A stretch of 64,000 bases of DNA from Cyanoderma ruficeps (taxonomy: Eukaryota > Chordata > Aves > Passeriformes > Timaliidae), in NCBI GenBank assembly GCA_008694505.1, contig VZDJ01007747.1:33635129-33699128 (forward strand). Direction: 5' to 3'. The notes beneath the pieces are model-generated. The model was not told the DNA's origin. It saw only the letters and a list, made by a program, of their open reading frames with translations, and searched no databases. Every line of letters begins with the position of its first letter. Position 1 is the stretch's first letter. A program made the translations under genes and the position numbers. Of the stretch, positions 24,251 to 36,928 are shown piece after piece.

Positions 24251-27200
24251 AAAGACTTGGTTCTTTTTCTGTGTTGGAGGTTAAGACTGCCAAAAATGAA
24301 CCATGAGCAGGTGTTCTCTGACTAAAGATGAAACCAAATAAGATGAAACCCAATGCTCACAAGATGAGTTACCGTGAAGGAGCCCTCTTTTGGTTAAGTC
24401 AGTTCTGTGATGTTAACAAACAAGGCAGAGACACTGGTAGATTTTCAGATTACACTGGGACTCTTGGGTTTGGCTTTGGCAAAACCTTGGCTTTGTTCTG
24501 GTGTATTCTGTCTTCAGAAGGCTAATTGGGAGGTCATTCAAGGCTGAAATACATAGAAAATATCTACATATTCTCAGTTATTTATTCTGCACACAGTTAC
24601 AGCTTTCACCCTAATCTCACTGAATGCAGAATTCAGGTTGATGTGTGACTGAGCAGATCACAAGTTATTGCCTCTGGAAATAGAAATGTCAACACCCACT
24701 GAAAGAAACTAAGACTTCCTATGGATATTAATGAGAGGAATTTGAAAACCAAAGAAAGAGCTACAGTCTCCCAGTGTAAATATCTCATTGTATTGATGAG
24801 GAAAAAAAAAAGGTCCCAGGTGATAGAAAACCCTTTCTGGAGGTCACATTGCTGTTAGAACATTTCCTCTTTAGTCATTTTGTGGTACTCTCCAGGTTTG
24901 CTAAGAAAACATGCAGAAGTGCATACTGTTTACATGTCGCTGTAGGACAATTGAGTTAGCGCTCTCCAAGGAATAAGGATAGTTGCTCTTCCTTCTTGCT
25001 TTTAATTCCTCCTACAGGGTTTTGAACTGACCAAGGGGTTACATAAATATTTTAACTGGATAAATATACAGATCTAGCAACTTACCTGCATACAAAATCA
25101 CTTGAGATAGGATCTGTAACTTAATTCGCTTTGCTGATCTTGGTCTTTAAAATGTGACCCTTCCTTTCTGTGCTGTGCAACAGAAATTCCTTTCTGGTAC
25201 TTTCCCAAGTTACTGATGCACTCCAATTATTAACAATATTGTATCTCTGCACTTGTCTGGAAATGAGAAGGTGCTGAAATGGCCAGCTGAGGTTGGCTCT
25301 GCACAGTACATGGTGTGCCTAAAAACCGTCATTTCACCATTATGAAACCATGTCTTAACTTAGAAGGAAAACCAAGGCATGAAGAGCTGAGCTTGGAGTG
25401 CAGTCAAGTGCATCAGACAGATGCTAAGATCCAAGTTTTCTAAGCTGAGCTATGGTTTCAACTCAGTCTAAATTGGGGGGGTGGGCGGGGAAGGAAAAAG
25501 AGAAAACAGAAGAAATTAAAAAAAAATAATATGTTAAGTAATGCGTAGATAGGCTATTCCCATCTCTCTGAGGCACAAAAGGGAGACTGAAGGACTTCTG
25601 CATGGGAATCTCACACTGTTTCTCTTGGAAATGGTCCTTCAGACAAAATATGTGCTGGCTGTTAACCAGTTGAAATTTCATCCCAAGGAATGTATAGCAT
25701 AAGATCCAGTCCTCTTTTTGATGATTAACAGGCTTTCATTTTCACGGCTGTCAATATGGCACATGTAGAGTAAACATATTAGCAAGAACTAAAGCAGTGG
25801 AGAAATGAAAGAGAAACATGGGTGACATCTGGCTGTTTCCTGCTTATGTGTCCACATTGGGTTTTTGCTTTAGCTTTGGTACTTGAAAACTGCTTTGTAA
25901 TGTCAAAGGATATGCAGGATGCAGCAGTACTGGAAGAGTAACAGTAAACCTGATTGATACCTACATTAAACAAAGAAATCAAGGAAACTACTCACGTGCT
26001 TGTGAAGGGTCTATATGGATATACAGGAAATAATTTTGATATTTTCTTCATGGAACCAGCTTTTCACCTTGGACAGTATCACTACCCTTCATTTGTATGC
26101 TGATCAGATTCTTGAGATGAAATTTTCTATTCCACTCATGAAATTTGCTATTCCACATCATGTTAGCTGCAGCTTTAGCTTTGCAGGACTTGCCCTTGCA
26201 TAGAGTTTGATTCTTCACAGTTTAACTCACATTTATCCATACCAAAGAACTGTGCCACTGTGACACTTATGAGTAAAGTCAGAATAAGCACTTTCTATAA
26301 AATCAAGGAAGAGAACAAAACTAGGGCTGGGACAAGATTGAGCTTAAGTGAAATAGAATGTAGAAATATGTTGACACACTACTGTTGCATTAAGAAGTAC
26401 AAAAAATATAGTGTATGAATAGGTCTGATTGGTTAAGTAGATGAATGGAAATTGGAAGAAAACACCAAGAGAGCACATACATAAAGGAAAAGAACAGATG
26501 CTGGAACAAAATATTTTTAAAAATTTGATAAATAATAAAGATCATGTTTAGATCTGCCCATCTGTATAATAGGGTTGTGTGAATAATTGAATCTGTCGTT
26601 CAACAGCCTAAATTGGTCTATATGAAAATGCTTTGAAAATATGTTGACTTTGCTTTACACCACAGCAAGAAAAGTCATGGAGTTCATCATGGCACAACTG
26701 TTCCAAATATAATGATAGGACAAGTAAAAAACCCAAGAGATGTTTCTCTGCTATCTCAGTGCTGAACCATGAGGTTACTCACCCAAGAAAATGAGAATCT
26801 GTTATTTTGTTACCTCCCATCCCTGAAGGGTCCTCCCTGACAAAACAAAAGACAGTCATATACGTTTTCCATCTAAATATCCTGGAACTGAGGCAGACAC
26901 TGCTGGTGCAATTTTTCCATTCAGCAAGTAGTAGATATTTGTTACCAAAAGCACCATGGACACTGCAAGTCAGGCTGTTTGGAAATGCAGTCAGTCTGGC
27001 AGGAAGTTCTCATCCACCTTTGGTGACAATTCCAACCACAAAGCTCTTCAACCTCACTTCTTTACTGACAATGGTTCATGTTTTATGTAAACAGGAGCAA
27101 AGATGTCCAAAGGCTTTAAAGGATCCCAAATGCTCTAAAGCATGAGGTTTGGGCACATGACTGGAAGATGGATGTTGAAATGCTGGGCATTCAGGATACA

Positions 27201-28753
27201 GAAGTGGGCACACATTCTTCATCTCCTCAGGAAACTCTACACCTGAGTATCTATGAATACTCCCAGCAGTGATATCCACATCTGAGAACAGAATAGCCTC
27301 TTGCATGAATTCAGAGTTTCTCCCCCAAGTAGCCGTACAAAACAAAACTATATTGTGAAGATTTCAGGCCATTTGAAACAACACTAAAAATCAGGGAATT
27401 TATTGCTTTGCAAGAAAAACTATATCAGACAGATTTATTAGTTACCTTCATCTTTCATCATCAGAGACACATCATGGAGGGATTTTGTAAGAGAAGAAAT
27501 CTGATTGATAGAGGAGCATTCTGTTTGAGATTAACTCAAAACTCAGTTTTCAGAATAGGTTGCTCTAATGGGAAGAAAGTGAAATTAGATTTTCTTATTC
27601 ATGTTGGCAGAGAAGAATCCTTCCATACAAAACAGTGTTAGATGGATGCACCTTGCTCCTAAGGACATGGAAAGGCAGAGACAAGAACTTTAGAGTGTCA
27701 AAATGAAATGGTTTTTTGGAATAGTGTGTCTAGAATGAAGTATTTATTCAATAAGGATCACAATTCTTTTTTTTTTCCAAGGTCTTTTTGTGCATTTGTG
27801 GTGATGGAAACAGTTTACAGATTTATTACATTTATAGGGTTAGCTTAATAGTTATTTACCATATGCAATAACAATATAAAACAACTGTGGTATTTTTCAT
27901 CTCTTTAGTAATAAAGCAGACTGATTCAACTTTTTTTAAAGCATTAATACTGGTTATTTTACACAGAAAGCTGAGTTTTGAGCTCTGAGGAGCTGTTTCC
28001 CCAGAAGAAATTACTCTTCTGAAAGCGGATTTGCTCCATGATGTTTCCACCATATGGATACCCACTTGCTCATTCTCTTCTACAAGATATTGAGTCGAAG
28101 GAGGAAGAGGTGAAGGAGCAGAGATTGTGAAGTTGCTGGTGTGTGTCTCTGGGAGATCGATAATACCCTTGTTCACAGCTATCAGTACAGGTGAAAGCTG
28201 AGTTAAATTTCTAGAAAAGATTTCTTCTAGTGATTCAAATGACAGAAACACATTTCTTATATTTTAAATTATAATTTTATTTTTTTCTCTAATTTAATTT
28301 GATCATGTTATGAAGCAAGTTCCTTAGGAAGCCTGTGGAGTTTGCTATATAACAGACTACCAAACTTACCCCTATTTTACTAGAAAAGGAGATTCCTGCC
28401 AGGAAACTCAGTGTTTTTCTTCATCTTAACCCTTCCTATTTTTTCAGAGTAGAAAAGAGCTTTGGCCAGGAACCCATCAAAATTTAGCTAGAAGTTCTAG
28501 TGTACCTGATGTCTTATAGCTTCACAGCAAGGTAGATCTGATTCCATGCAGTACTTATATCTTATCCCATGCTTTCTTTTGGCAGTGTTCTCACTTGCTT
28601 AATTCATTGTACATTTCATTTTTTTTCAAATCAGGACCCTATTCAGTAATTGTTGGAGATTCACAATTTTTGACTCTTTATGTGGGTGTTTCTACACCAG
28701 CACACCTAAACTATATTTATTCTAGCAAAGTGTCAGTACCACCACTGTTCTGT

Positions 28754-28813
28754 TGTGGATAAACAGTGTGGTGTGATAACAATGTGTGGATAAAAATGAT
28801 GTGGTGTGACATC
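28754..28813. repeat. Imperfect tandem duplication, period about 31 bp
   Basis: TGTGGATAAA followed by GTGTGGTGTGA or ATGTGGTGTGA occurs at 28754 and again at 28785. The copies differ by substitutions and a small indel, so the duplication is old. Confidence 0.7.
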
Positions 28814-29657
28814 TGTAGACCAGGATTCTTGCTAATTTACTTTGATTCTCCTACAGATTATAGTGCACAACAGAGCTGTTTCTACTCTCTACTACAGGTC
28901 CTTTAACAGGATATTTTAAAGGTGGCTCAGATGTATCTGCACAGTAGTGACTACAATACATATATTGCTGAGGATTTAAACTTCAAAAGAAAAAAGAAGT
29001 CTGTCATGAAGATCCTTGATCCTGAAGGTGGACAATTTCCCTGCCCTGAGTGTTGTTCATACTTCCAACCTTAGGAATATCAGTAAATTTGTGAGCAATA
29101 TCTAACTTTGTCACTTAACTTGAGGTTAACTGGAGTTGATTGACAGCTAATTTTAGCACTTCTTGATGACTAATTCTATGATATTCCTTTCACTGATATT
29201 CCTATTTTTTTTAGTTTCTATTTGCCACATTCAATATAATGCTGATTATTAGAAATTTCACACATCCTTTCCCAATAAATATGATAAATATACAGCTGAC
29301 AACAGGCTATAAAGCAATACCAAAATGATATATTGTTGCTGAGTCAAACCTAGGGACTACTGCGAAACATATTGCAAAGGTTGAACCCTCTGATGGATAG
29401 TATCACTAAATCATTTGAACAGAAATCTGTGCCTTAAGGAAGACTGGAAGAATTGTAGAATCAGCATATAAATCAGCAATAAAAATTCATTTTGTATACC
29501 CTCACCTTGAAAATAAACTGTTTTAGGCCAGTTTCATACTTAATAAAAGCTAGTTTGAAGGAGGCAATACTTTTGGCTTCTGCCTCATGTCGCCTCCTCA
29601 CTGCTGTAAGCGCAGGACGTGCTGACACTGAAACCCAAAGGTGTGACTGTCCCCCTG

Positions 29658-29709
29658 CAGCTGTACCCTGGCAGCTGTCAGCTAGTTCAGGCTGGTACCT
29701 GTGCAGCTG
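29658..29709. promoter_or_regulatory. Possible E-box cluster (three CAGCTG)
   Basis: CAGCTG occurs at 29658, 29672 and 29704 inside a GC-richer patch of about 29.6-29.75 kb. CAGCTG is a core preferred by several bHLH factors. Three in 52 bases is unusual for this AT-rich window, but the motif is short, so activity is unproven. Confidence 0.3.
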
Positions 29710-30639
29710 CTGGCAGCACAGAGCTCAACATGGAGCGTGAAAAGCCTGCCAGTGACACTGAGTGAGCATTTAGGGCAGGTGGAGGTGGAAATGTTGAGAG
29801 TCACTGATCTCCTCTGGCTGTAAGAAACAAACTTTGAACTGAAAACTGGATGGCAGTATTGGTCATGTGTGGGACATTAGCACAGGACTGTCCTGCACTA
29901 ATTACAGTGTTCTCAGGAGAGTTTAGGGTTTATGTACAGTACAGTGCTAGCAATGCCGCTGTTAAAATGTCAAAGGTGACCAGCGTCCAGCTGGTCAGGA
30001 GAGTGAGAGAGGGAGAACTGTCCTGCAGAATGGCCTCTTGCATTCAGAGTGGTCTCTGAAAGATGACCTGGGGACATGTAGACTTGTTGTAGTCACACAT
30101 CTCACTGCAGCATGGACACCTATTTTGCACATAAATACTGAATGTCTGACTTCTGACTTAGAAGAAACATACTGTTTGGAGCTCCAGAAATCCGGTAATT
30201 ATGGGGGAGAAATCTGTCAGTTAGATATGCCAAGCAAATGCAAGGAATATGGTTATTGAAATAACCCTCCAGATTTTAACAAGCCTGTATAAATGTGCTG
30301 GGTGATATTTGAGAGTAACTTACTGAGCAGTTGTGTTGCAGCATCGGTTGGGGACTGTGACAAGGATTGCCGACTTACTGTGGAAGAAGTCTGCTAAATA
30401 ACTGAACTTCTGCCCCTGAAGAGAGTACAAATTCAAGAAACATTTGAAAGAAATGGCATGTGATCTGTCCTGACATAGCCTTCTGAGGCTGGTACAACCT
30501 CCCTTTCATATAGATAGCAGTCACTGTTTCTTGTGTATGTTTTTCTTATCCTGGCTCCAGTGCATCTAAGTTTTAACCTGCAGGACAATGTTAAAGCTCA
30601 CCTTGAAAAAATGAAAATCCGCCTGAAAATAGCAAGGAC

Positions 30640-30765
30640 ACAGAAACTAGAAAAAAAAAAAGTGTCATTCTGACGTAGAAAAAATGAAAAATTGAAAAGG
30701 AAAATAGAGAGAAAGAAGGAAAGAAAGAACAAGGAAGGAAAAAAAAGAAAGAGAGAAGAGTGAGG
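30640..30765. repeat. A-rich and GA-rich tract
   Basis: An A run at about 30651-30661 is followed by purine-rich sequence of GAAA, GGAA and GAGA units (30676-30765). The minus-strand open frame through it is Phe/Ser-rich and not a gene. Confidence 0.8.
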
Positions 30766-33499
30766 TCAAAGGCTAAAAGTGTAGAATAGAGGGAGGAAAA
30801 AAAAGAGCACCTGGCATCTTTGGAACCATGGGACACCTCCAGGGATGCTTTGTTTGGTGACCTGGCATGACATGAAAGCAGAAATAGACTCCACAGTTTT
30901 CAAGACCTCCTTCCCCTTCCCGTTACAGCTATATACATTGACAGAGGTCAAATTGTGCTCTTAAGACTTAGTGGGTACGACCTTGTTCCTCCTACACCAC
31001 ACAGGTTGCTTATGGGGAAGAGGAAGAATTGAATAAGCAAGGAGAACATAACAAGTTTATTTGTACCAAACTTAACTATTTTTTTATTCACATAAATGAA
31101 TGCACACATTTGACCTCAATAGGACTGGAAAAGTGGTATTAATCATTTTGATAAAATAATTTAAAATACTTCTCCCATTGCTAATGAGCTTGTGTTGTTC
31201 TAGTTATAAGTATCCATAAAAGTGTGTGCAATGTTGTGTTAGGCAATAATTGAATATCTGTGAATTATTATTATTGTTTTCATTCTACTGCATTCTACCT
31301 AGGTAGTACCTGCAATGTATTAAGCTCTCCTCAGGCTACATACAAATGCGAGCTTTTCCCACAACATGTGCTAATCAATACAATCAAAATGTTAATGGCA
31401 AACATGGCTCTGTGAACCTAACTCCATGGAAAAACAAAAAGTTTTTCTGTATGCATGAGCATCATGTACAAACTACGTTTCCCAGATAGTTTTCTTTGTT
31501 TGTTTTTGGAAAATGAAGTTGATCAAAAATGACTGTCAGACACAGATCTGTGAGTAAATGGAATTAAACTGCCAGAAAAATCATCTTAATCTTATGTCCT
31601 CAAGTCAAGTCCTCTGTTCAGCATTGCTTTAAAAACTTGCCTAACCCAGAGTTTAAATCCTACTGAAGTGAGGATTTTTTATCTAAATAATCAGGGGTGC
31701 TCCTGAACTGGTGCATAGGTTGATGGCAATATCCTTGTCTTTTAATATATTTTTACATCTATATATTTTTATTTATATTCAATATATATGTATTCAATAG
31801 ATTTTTAAACTCCTTTCCATTAGTCTGAAACAATATACCAAAGTATATTTACCAAAGTAAACTTATGTGATACATGTAAGAGGTAAGTTTCCCTCCTTTT
31901 TCAGGATGGATTTTTGAGTTTAATCACATCCATTACCTCAATTAAATAATCCATAGTTCTACTGTAAGGATACTCAAACTCTTATCCTGTCCCATGAAGT
32001 TGTGTAATATTAGTCAGTACTCCAGCTAATCAATGTCTACCTATTAAGCCCATGATACACAGCAAAATGAAAATATGTTTAGAAGTAACTGATCTAAATT
32101 AACCCCAAGTACAAAGTTTGATCATTAGTCTGAAGTATATTCTGTACTAAGAAAGAAATATTATTTCAGACCTGTCCTGAAAAGCTCACCAGATGTTTAA
32201 AATATCAAATAAGCTGTCTGGCTTTCACCATGCTAAGCATTTTACGAATTTTCATAGTAGATCAAAATGCATTAGCACAATTATTACAGAGATTAAGACT
32301 AGAAACACTCTGAAATGTATGTTTTGTTTCTTTAAAAGTAACCTTTCTGTCCTCGTTAAAATAGTTATTGGTAAAACCATTTTCCTCCCCCTGGAACTCA
32401 CAGAATAAAGCTAGTAAAATAAACTAAATACCATTCATTATTGCCAGCATCTGTAATTGTTTGTATAATACTTTATGGAAAAAATATATAAAATGCCACA
32501 TTTGAACTCCAGACTATTAAAAGTGTCAGCGCTATTATATCATTTCTGAAGACCAATTTGCCTTTTTTTCAAGAGGTTGTAATGAGCCAAGTTTATTTTG
32601 CTTTCTACCATTTATCTTTTCAGCAGTAATGGAAAATTTCCCCCTCAGGCACAGCAAGCTATTCTTATCTTAGACAATTAGGCAGAAATTAAATGGATCA
32701 TAAAGGTGAGATTTCTTCGCAAACAATGTGATGTACTTTATAGTATTTAACACTGAGGAATGTCTGAAAAATAAATTCAGAGTGGTATATGAATACAGTG
32801 TGGCTAATAGCCAACTCTGAATAATGTTTCAACTTAACACATAGGAAAGAGGGTAAGTAACCAGGGTCACTTAAAGATGTACTCAGTGTCTAGTTCTGTC
32901 GTTGACAATATTTCATTTTTAACAGAGCTTGGAAAACTTACACTGACTTTGAAAATAAACAGAAACAAGCGTGTGTGAAGTGATTAATTCATCACAAGGT
33001 AAGAGGAAAACCACACATTTGGACAGCTCCTTCTACCTGTATGCCTTACTTGGGAGGTTTGCAGACATCAAGGTTTTGGCAAAATATTTGCATAGTGCCC
33101 AACAAGCAGTGAGGTGTAGTAGCTGTATGTAGATCCCTTCGATGGATGCTTTGGTCCCTGCATGTCCCCTGCATGTGTTGGTGCTGGTGACTGGGAATTC
33201 CACAAAACTCTTTCAGGTCTCCTTTACAGAAATCTTCTAGTGTGTTTGAACTAGTTCTACTTCTGGCAGTTAATTGACTAATTAGGTTCAGTTATGGATT
33301 TTTTAGTGCTGACGTTTTGGGGCCTGATCCTCTCTGTCCCATCCTGTAAAGGATCACTAAGGTGTTTTAAGGCTAGAGACCTATTGTACGGTCAGTATTC
33401 AGTTCAGGATAGAATATTCCTCCATATCTTATTTTAATCTTTGTGAAGTGACATTACCATGTGATGTTACCAGGTGCTGCCGCTGTAGCTAGATGTAGC

Positions 33500-33539
33500 T
33501 AATCCTAATTAATTTAGGTGTACACACCTGCTATAATTA
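33500..33539. promoter_or_regulatory. Possible homeodomain-site cluster
   Basis: TAATCC (33500), TAATTAAT (33506), CACCTG (33525) and TAATTA (33534) lie within 40 bases, after a direct repeat of TGTAGCTA. These are cores for OTX/CRX-type, Antennapedia-class and E-box-binding factors. AT-rich DNA generates TAATTA often, so this is only a candidate enhancer. Confidence 0.25.
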
Positions 33540-33827
33540 GCCTACCTCCTCAAATGCAGAGAATGACAATAATGATATGAGTCCAGGAGAAAGTTCACAG
33601 AAAAGCACTGTGTAATAGCTGCTTAGTGATTCCTGAGAACAGTGTTATACCTCACGAAGCACAAAAATTTGAGAGAAGGAGAAAACCTATTTTTTGTGTA
33701 TACCACAGGATTAACAGGGTGTGCATATAATAAGTAATAATTTAAATTACTTACCCTTACTTATCCTTCTTTCTTTTTGGACAGCAGCATTTTTGATTTA
33801 ATTGTGACCTGTTATTCCAACAAAGCT

Positions 33828-33856
33828 ATTTATTTCTCTGTAAGAGAGAAATAAAT
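33828..33856. repeat. Inverted repeat, 12-bp perfect arms
   Basis: ATTTATTTCTCT and AGAGAAATAAAT flank the loop GTAAG. This is the longest uninterrupted arm found in the window. It is AT-rich, and no neighbouring element is recognised. Confidence 0.8.
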
Positions 33857-36800
33857 ACTGCTGAAATTTCTGCACTGCAGTGGAGAAAGTGGCAGGTAAA
33901 GCACTGCAAAACATGTTGGATAGCACAAAGTTACAGTACATCCATATAACAATAATAGGGTAACACAATACCATAGCATTCTAGATACTACATATGTGAC
34001 TAGGAGAGTGCATGGTAGGTGTTTAAGGCATGTTGACACTCTTACATCAAGCAGAAGACTCAGATAAAGAGTACAAAGTGGCAAAGCTTCAATAGGAACT
34101 GAACTGTGCCCTAGTCCATTTTATCATTGAAGGAAAATGCTAAGCCTTCTCAGAGGAAGGAAAATTGCTGGCACTGTACTTAAAGTTAATAGCTGCAATT
34201 AAATCTATTACTTAGAAAAAATTTCTTCCCCTTTCATAGATAAAACTCTAATTTTGAAATGTTCTACCTGAAATGATAGAATTAGAAAAAAATATGCTCC
34301 TCAACATTTACTAATACTCCTTACTGCCCTTCCGATTTTCTGGGAAACTGCTTAGGTAAGCATCTGTACTTAGTTCCTTCAAATCAAACTTAAATAGTTG
34401 AGATTGACATTTGATAATGTCTCACATTGACCAAAGAAGACCAGAAAGTGCCTATCTTAGCAGTGAACGTGGAGAACCCAAGGGGCAGTATTAACTTTTG
34501 CACTGTCCAGCAGAGGGGTCAGGAAAGGTTACAGATAAGGGACCAGCTTTGGTGACAAGGTGATTTTTCAGCCGTGTGGTCAGGAGCATTTTCCCCATAC
34601 ATGTTCCACGCAGTTTTCCTTCTGGCCCTTTGGTCTCCCCAGTCATTTTCAGTCTTACTAGTGAGAATGCACCTGGTCTCAGAGGTGATGGTGTGTGATG
34701 AAATTGTCTCAGAGGCTGTGACTGTTCTAGACTGGCTCATGCAGCACAATCCATGTTACAGCACAGTCAGCAACATCCTGGACATTCTTTAATACCAGTT
34801 TGCTAGTTAGAAAATTACTGTTCAATGATGAACTCTGTTCCATGTATAGAGACATCTTTTTTCTTTCTGAGAATTGCTGAACTGGGAGATGGTGTTAGTT
34901 TTACTCTAGACTCAATATTTTCTGAGTTATAAATTTTTTATGTTGGTATATTCCTCACTTTTGTCAAGGGTACCAATTAAGAAATGGGAACTCATGACTC
35001 AGGTTTCTTGAAATAGAAATTCTTCCACTCTTAGATGAATCACAAGTCTACATGTACAATATTTGACATACCTAATTTACAGGATTATTGCTGTTGCCAG
35101 TTTGACATTTTACACTTCAAATAAATTCACCCATAGGCACAAAGCCACTTTATACAGATTTTCTTATTTAAACAAAATGTCATCATGAGAAAGAGACAAG
35201 CTTAGTAAAAAATACCACTATCCTGTAACAAAAGGGTGTTGAAATTTGAAACATAAAGAGTAAGTTTTGTCATGAATAATGCTGTCATCTGTAGAAGTAA
35301 ATATATTTAGGAAAACTTACAAAAAACCAAACTTATGTAGAATGAAATAAGTCCTCAAATATTTCTGCGTGCATTTGACATCCATAATATTGCAATGAAT
35401 TAACAGTAAAATGAAACAAGTAAAAATTAAAGAAAACATGTAATAAGAAACTTCTTAATTGTGCTGAAGACTTTTGTTGTAATGAATGTGTTCCCCATCA
35501 CTTCTAAGTTAAAATAATAAGCATACAATATTTTTCTACTATCATATCTGCAACAATTTTTGTAGCTTTTTACACGTGGCCCACAGCTGCTTGATCACAG
35601 GATTGTGATGATTCTTAGGAAGCAGAGGACAATCAGAGAGCAGGAAAGGTGTGGAAGTGTGCAGAGAAGGAAAAAGAAACTTGATGTGATCTGGTGCAGG
35701 TAATGAGCCTCCTCTGTGAGAGATCCAGATAATGAAAGTGATTCAACAGATACACAGTTTTGGTACAGAGAGTAACGGGACTGTGACATGAAAATTACAT
35801 CTGCTTAGCACCTGCTTCAGATCACCCACTGCAATGGTCCAGAAGTCGTTCTCTGGACTGCTGTCTGCTAATTATATGACAGGAAAATACAAGACTATTT
35901 AGAAAACATCCTGTGTGTTCTTTAAGAATTCCTAACGAGTGATCTTTGCATGTTTTCAGAAAACCTAAAGATCATCAGATATGCTGACATCACAGTATAT
36001 AATGATTGAAAAAAATTGTGAAGATAACAGTTATCTGAGCTCATATACAGAAATATTTCTTCATATGTAATTTCTTCAAGACTGCATCACAAAACAAGTA
36101 GGTAACCCTTGTAAAAATTATTTTCTTTTATTCCTGTAATTATTCATTGCCTATCAGAAGAAAGAAGGTGACTTCTGTTGCCATGAAAACCAATGTTATC
36201 CTCAATCTCTCTCTAAAAATAACAAGCTATCATCAGGCAAGATAATCAAACTGATAAAATACCTTGTAAATAAAGAGAACCTTGCCTCATGATGTGATCT
36301 TTCTGATGTTCTTATTGAAGTTACTGATAGATATCAATAGTTTATAGCCAGACATCAATATGACTTTCAGAGACTTTGCACCACACAAGATTATCCTCTA
36401 CATCAGTGAACACTTTAAAATGTGTTAAGACTTGATATTGTGTTTACTGTTCATATGGGAGATGATTTCAGACACACTTCCAGGACACACCACAATCAGG
36501 GCAGAGATCTTAAAATTATAGGAAGAATATTCATAATATACCAAGTTACTACTAGCAGTTGGTAGCAAGCTCTTTTTTTACAAATTAACTTTTGCACCTG
36601 AGAACTTTTAATCCCCAGAAATTATAGCAATCCTCTAACAGTAAGTGAAAGCACTTTGGAAAAAATCTCTGCAACAGTGGAAAAATACAAGGACATTTCC
36701 AAACAGGAAGGAGTATCTTAGCCATACTGGTACACAGACTTCTGGTGTGTATGCAACGATTTGGGGCATTGCAGCATTCATTAGCTTGGAAATCTTAAGT

Positions 36801-36900
36801 GTTTTCCACTTCATTTGGCAAATATGAGAATTTCTAGTCTGCTAATTCTAAAAAACATGCTCACATATCACTGAATCTCCAAGTAGTACAGAGGCCATTT

Positions 36901-36928
36901 CTTTTTTTTTTCCTTTTTTTTTTTTTTT
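36901..36928. repeat. Interrupted poly(T) tract
   Basis: Two T runs separated by CC. It may be the poly(A) tail of a decayed minus-strand insertion, but no body is recognised. Confidence 0.8.

Noticed and set aside
27856..28251. Protein-like 131-codon minus-strand frame (contains LPETHTSNFT and STQYLVEENEQ)
   Set aside because: The apparent start codon is GTG, the acceptor lacks a good pyrimidine tract and no clean donor follows. No family is recognised. It is worth one tBLASTn but not an annotation.
32926..32998. Splice-like pair (AACAG acceptor, AAG/GTAAGA donor) around 73 bases
   Set aside because: All three frames contain stops, so it is not a coding exon. As a non-coding exon there is no further support.
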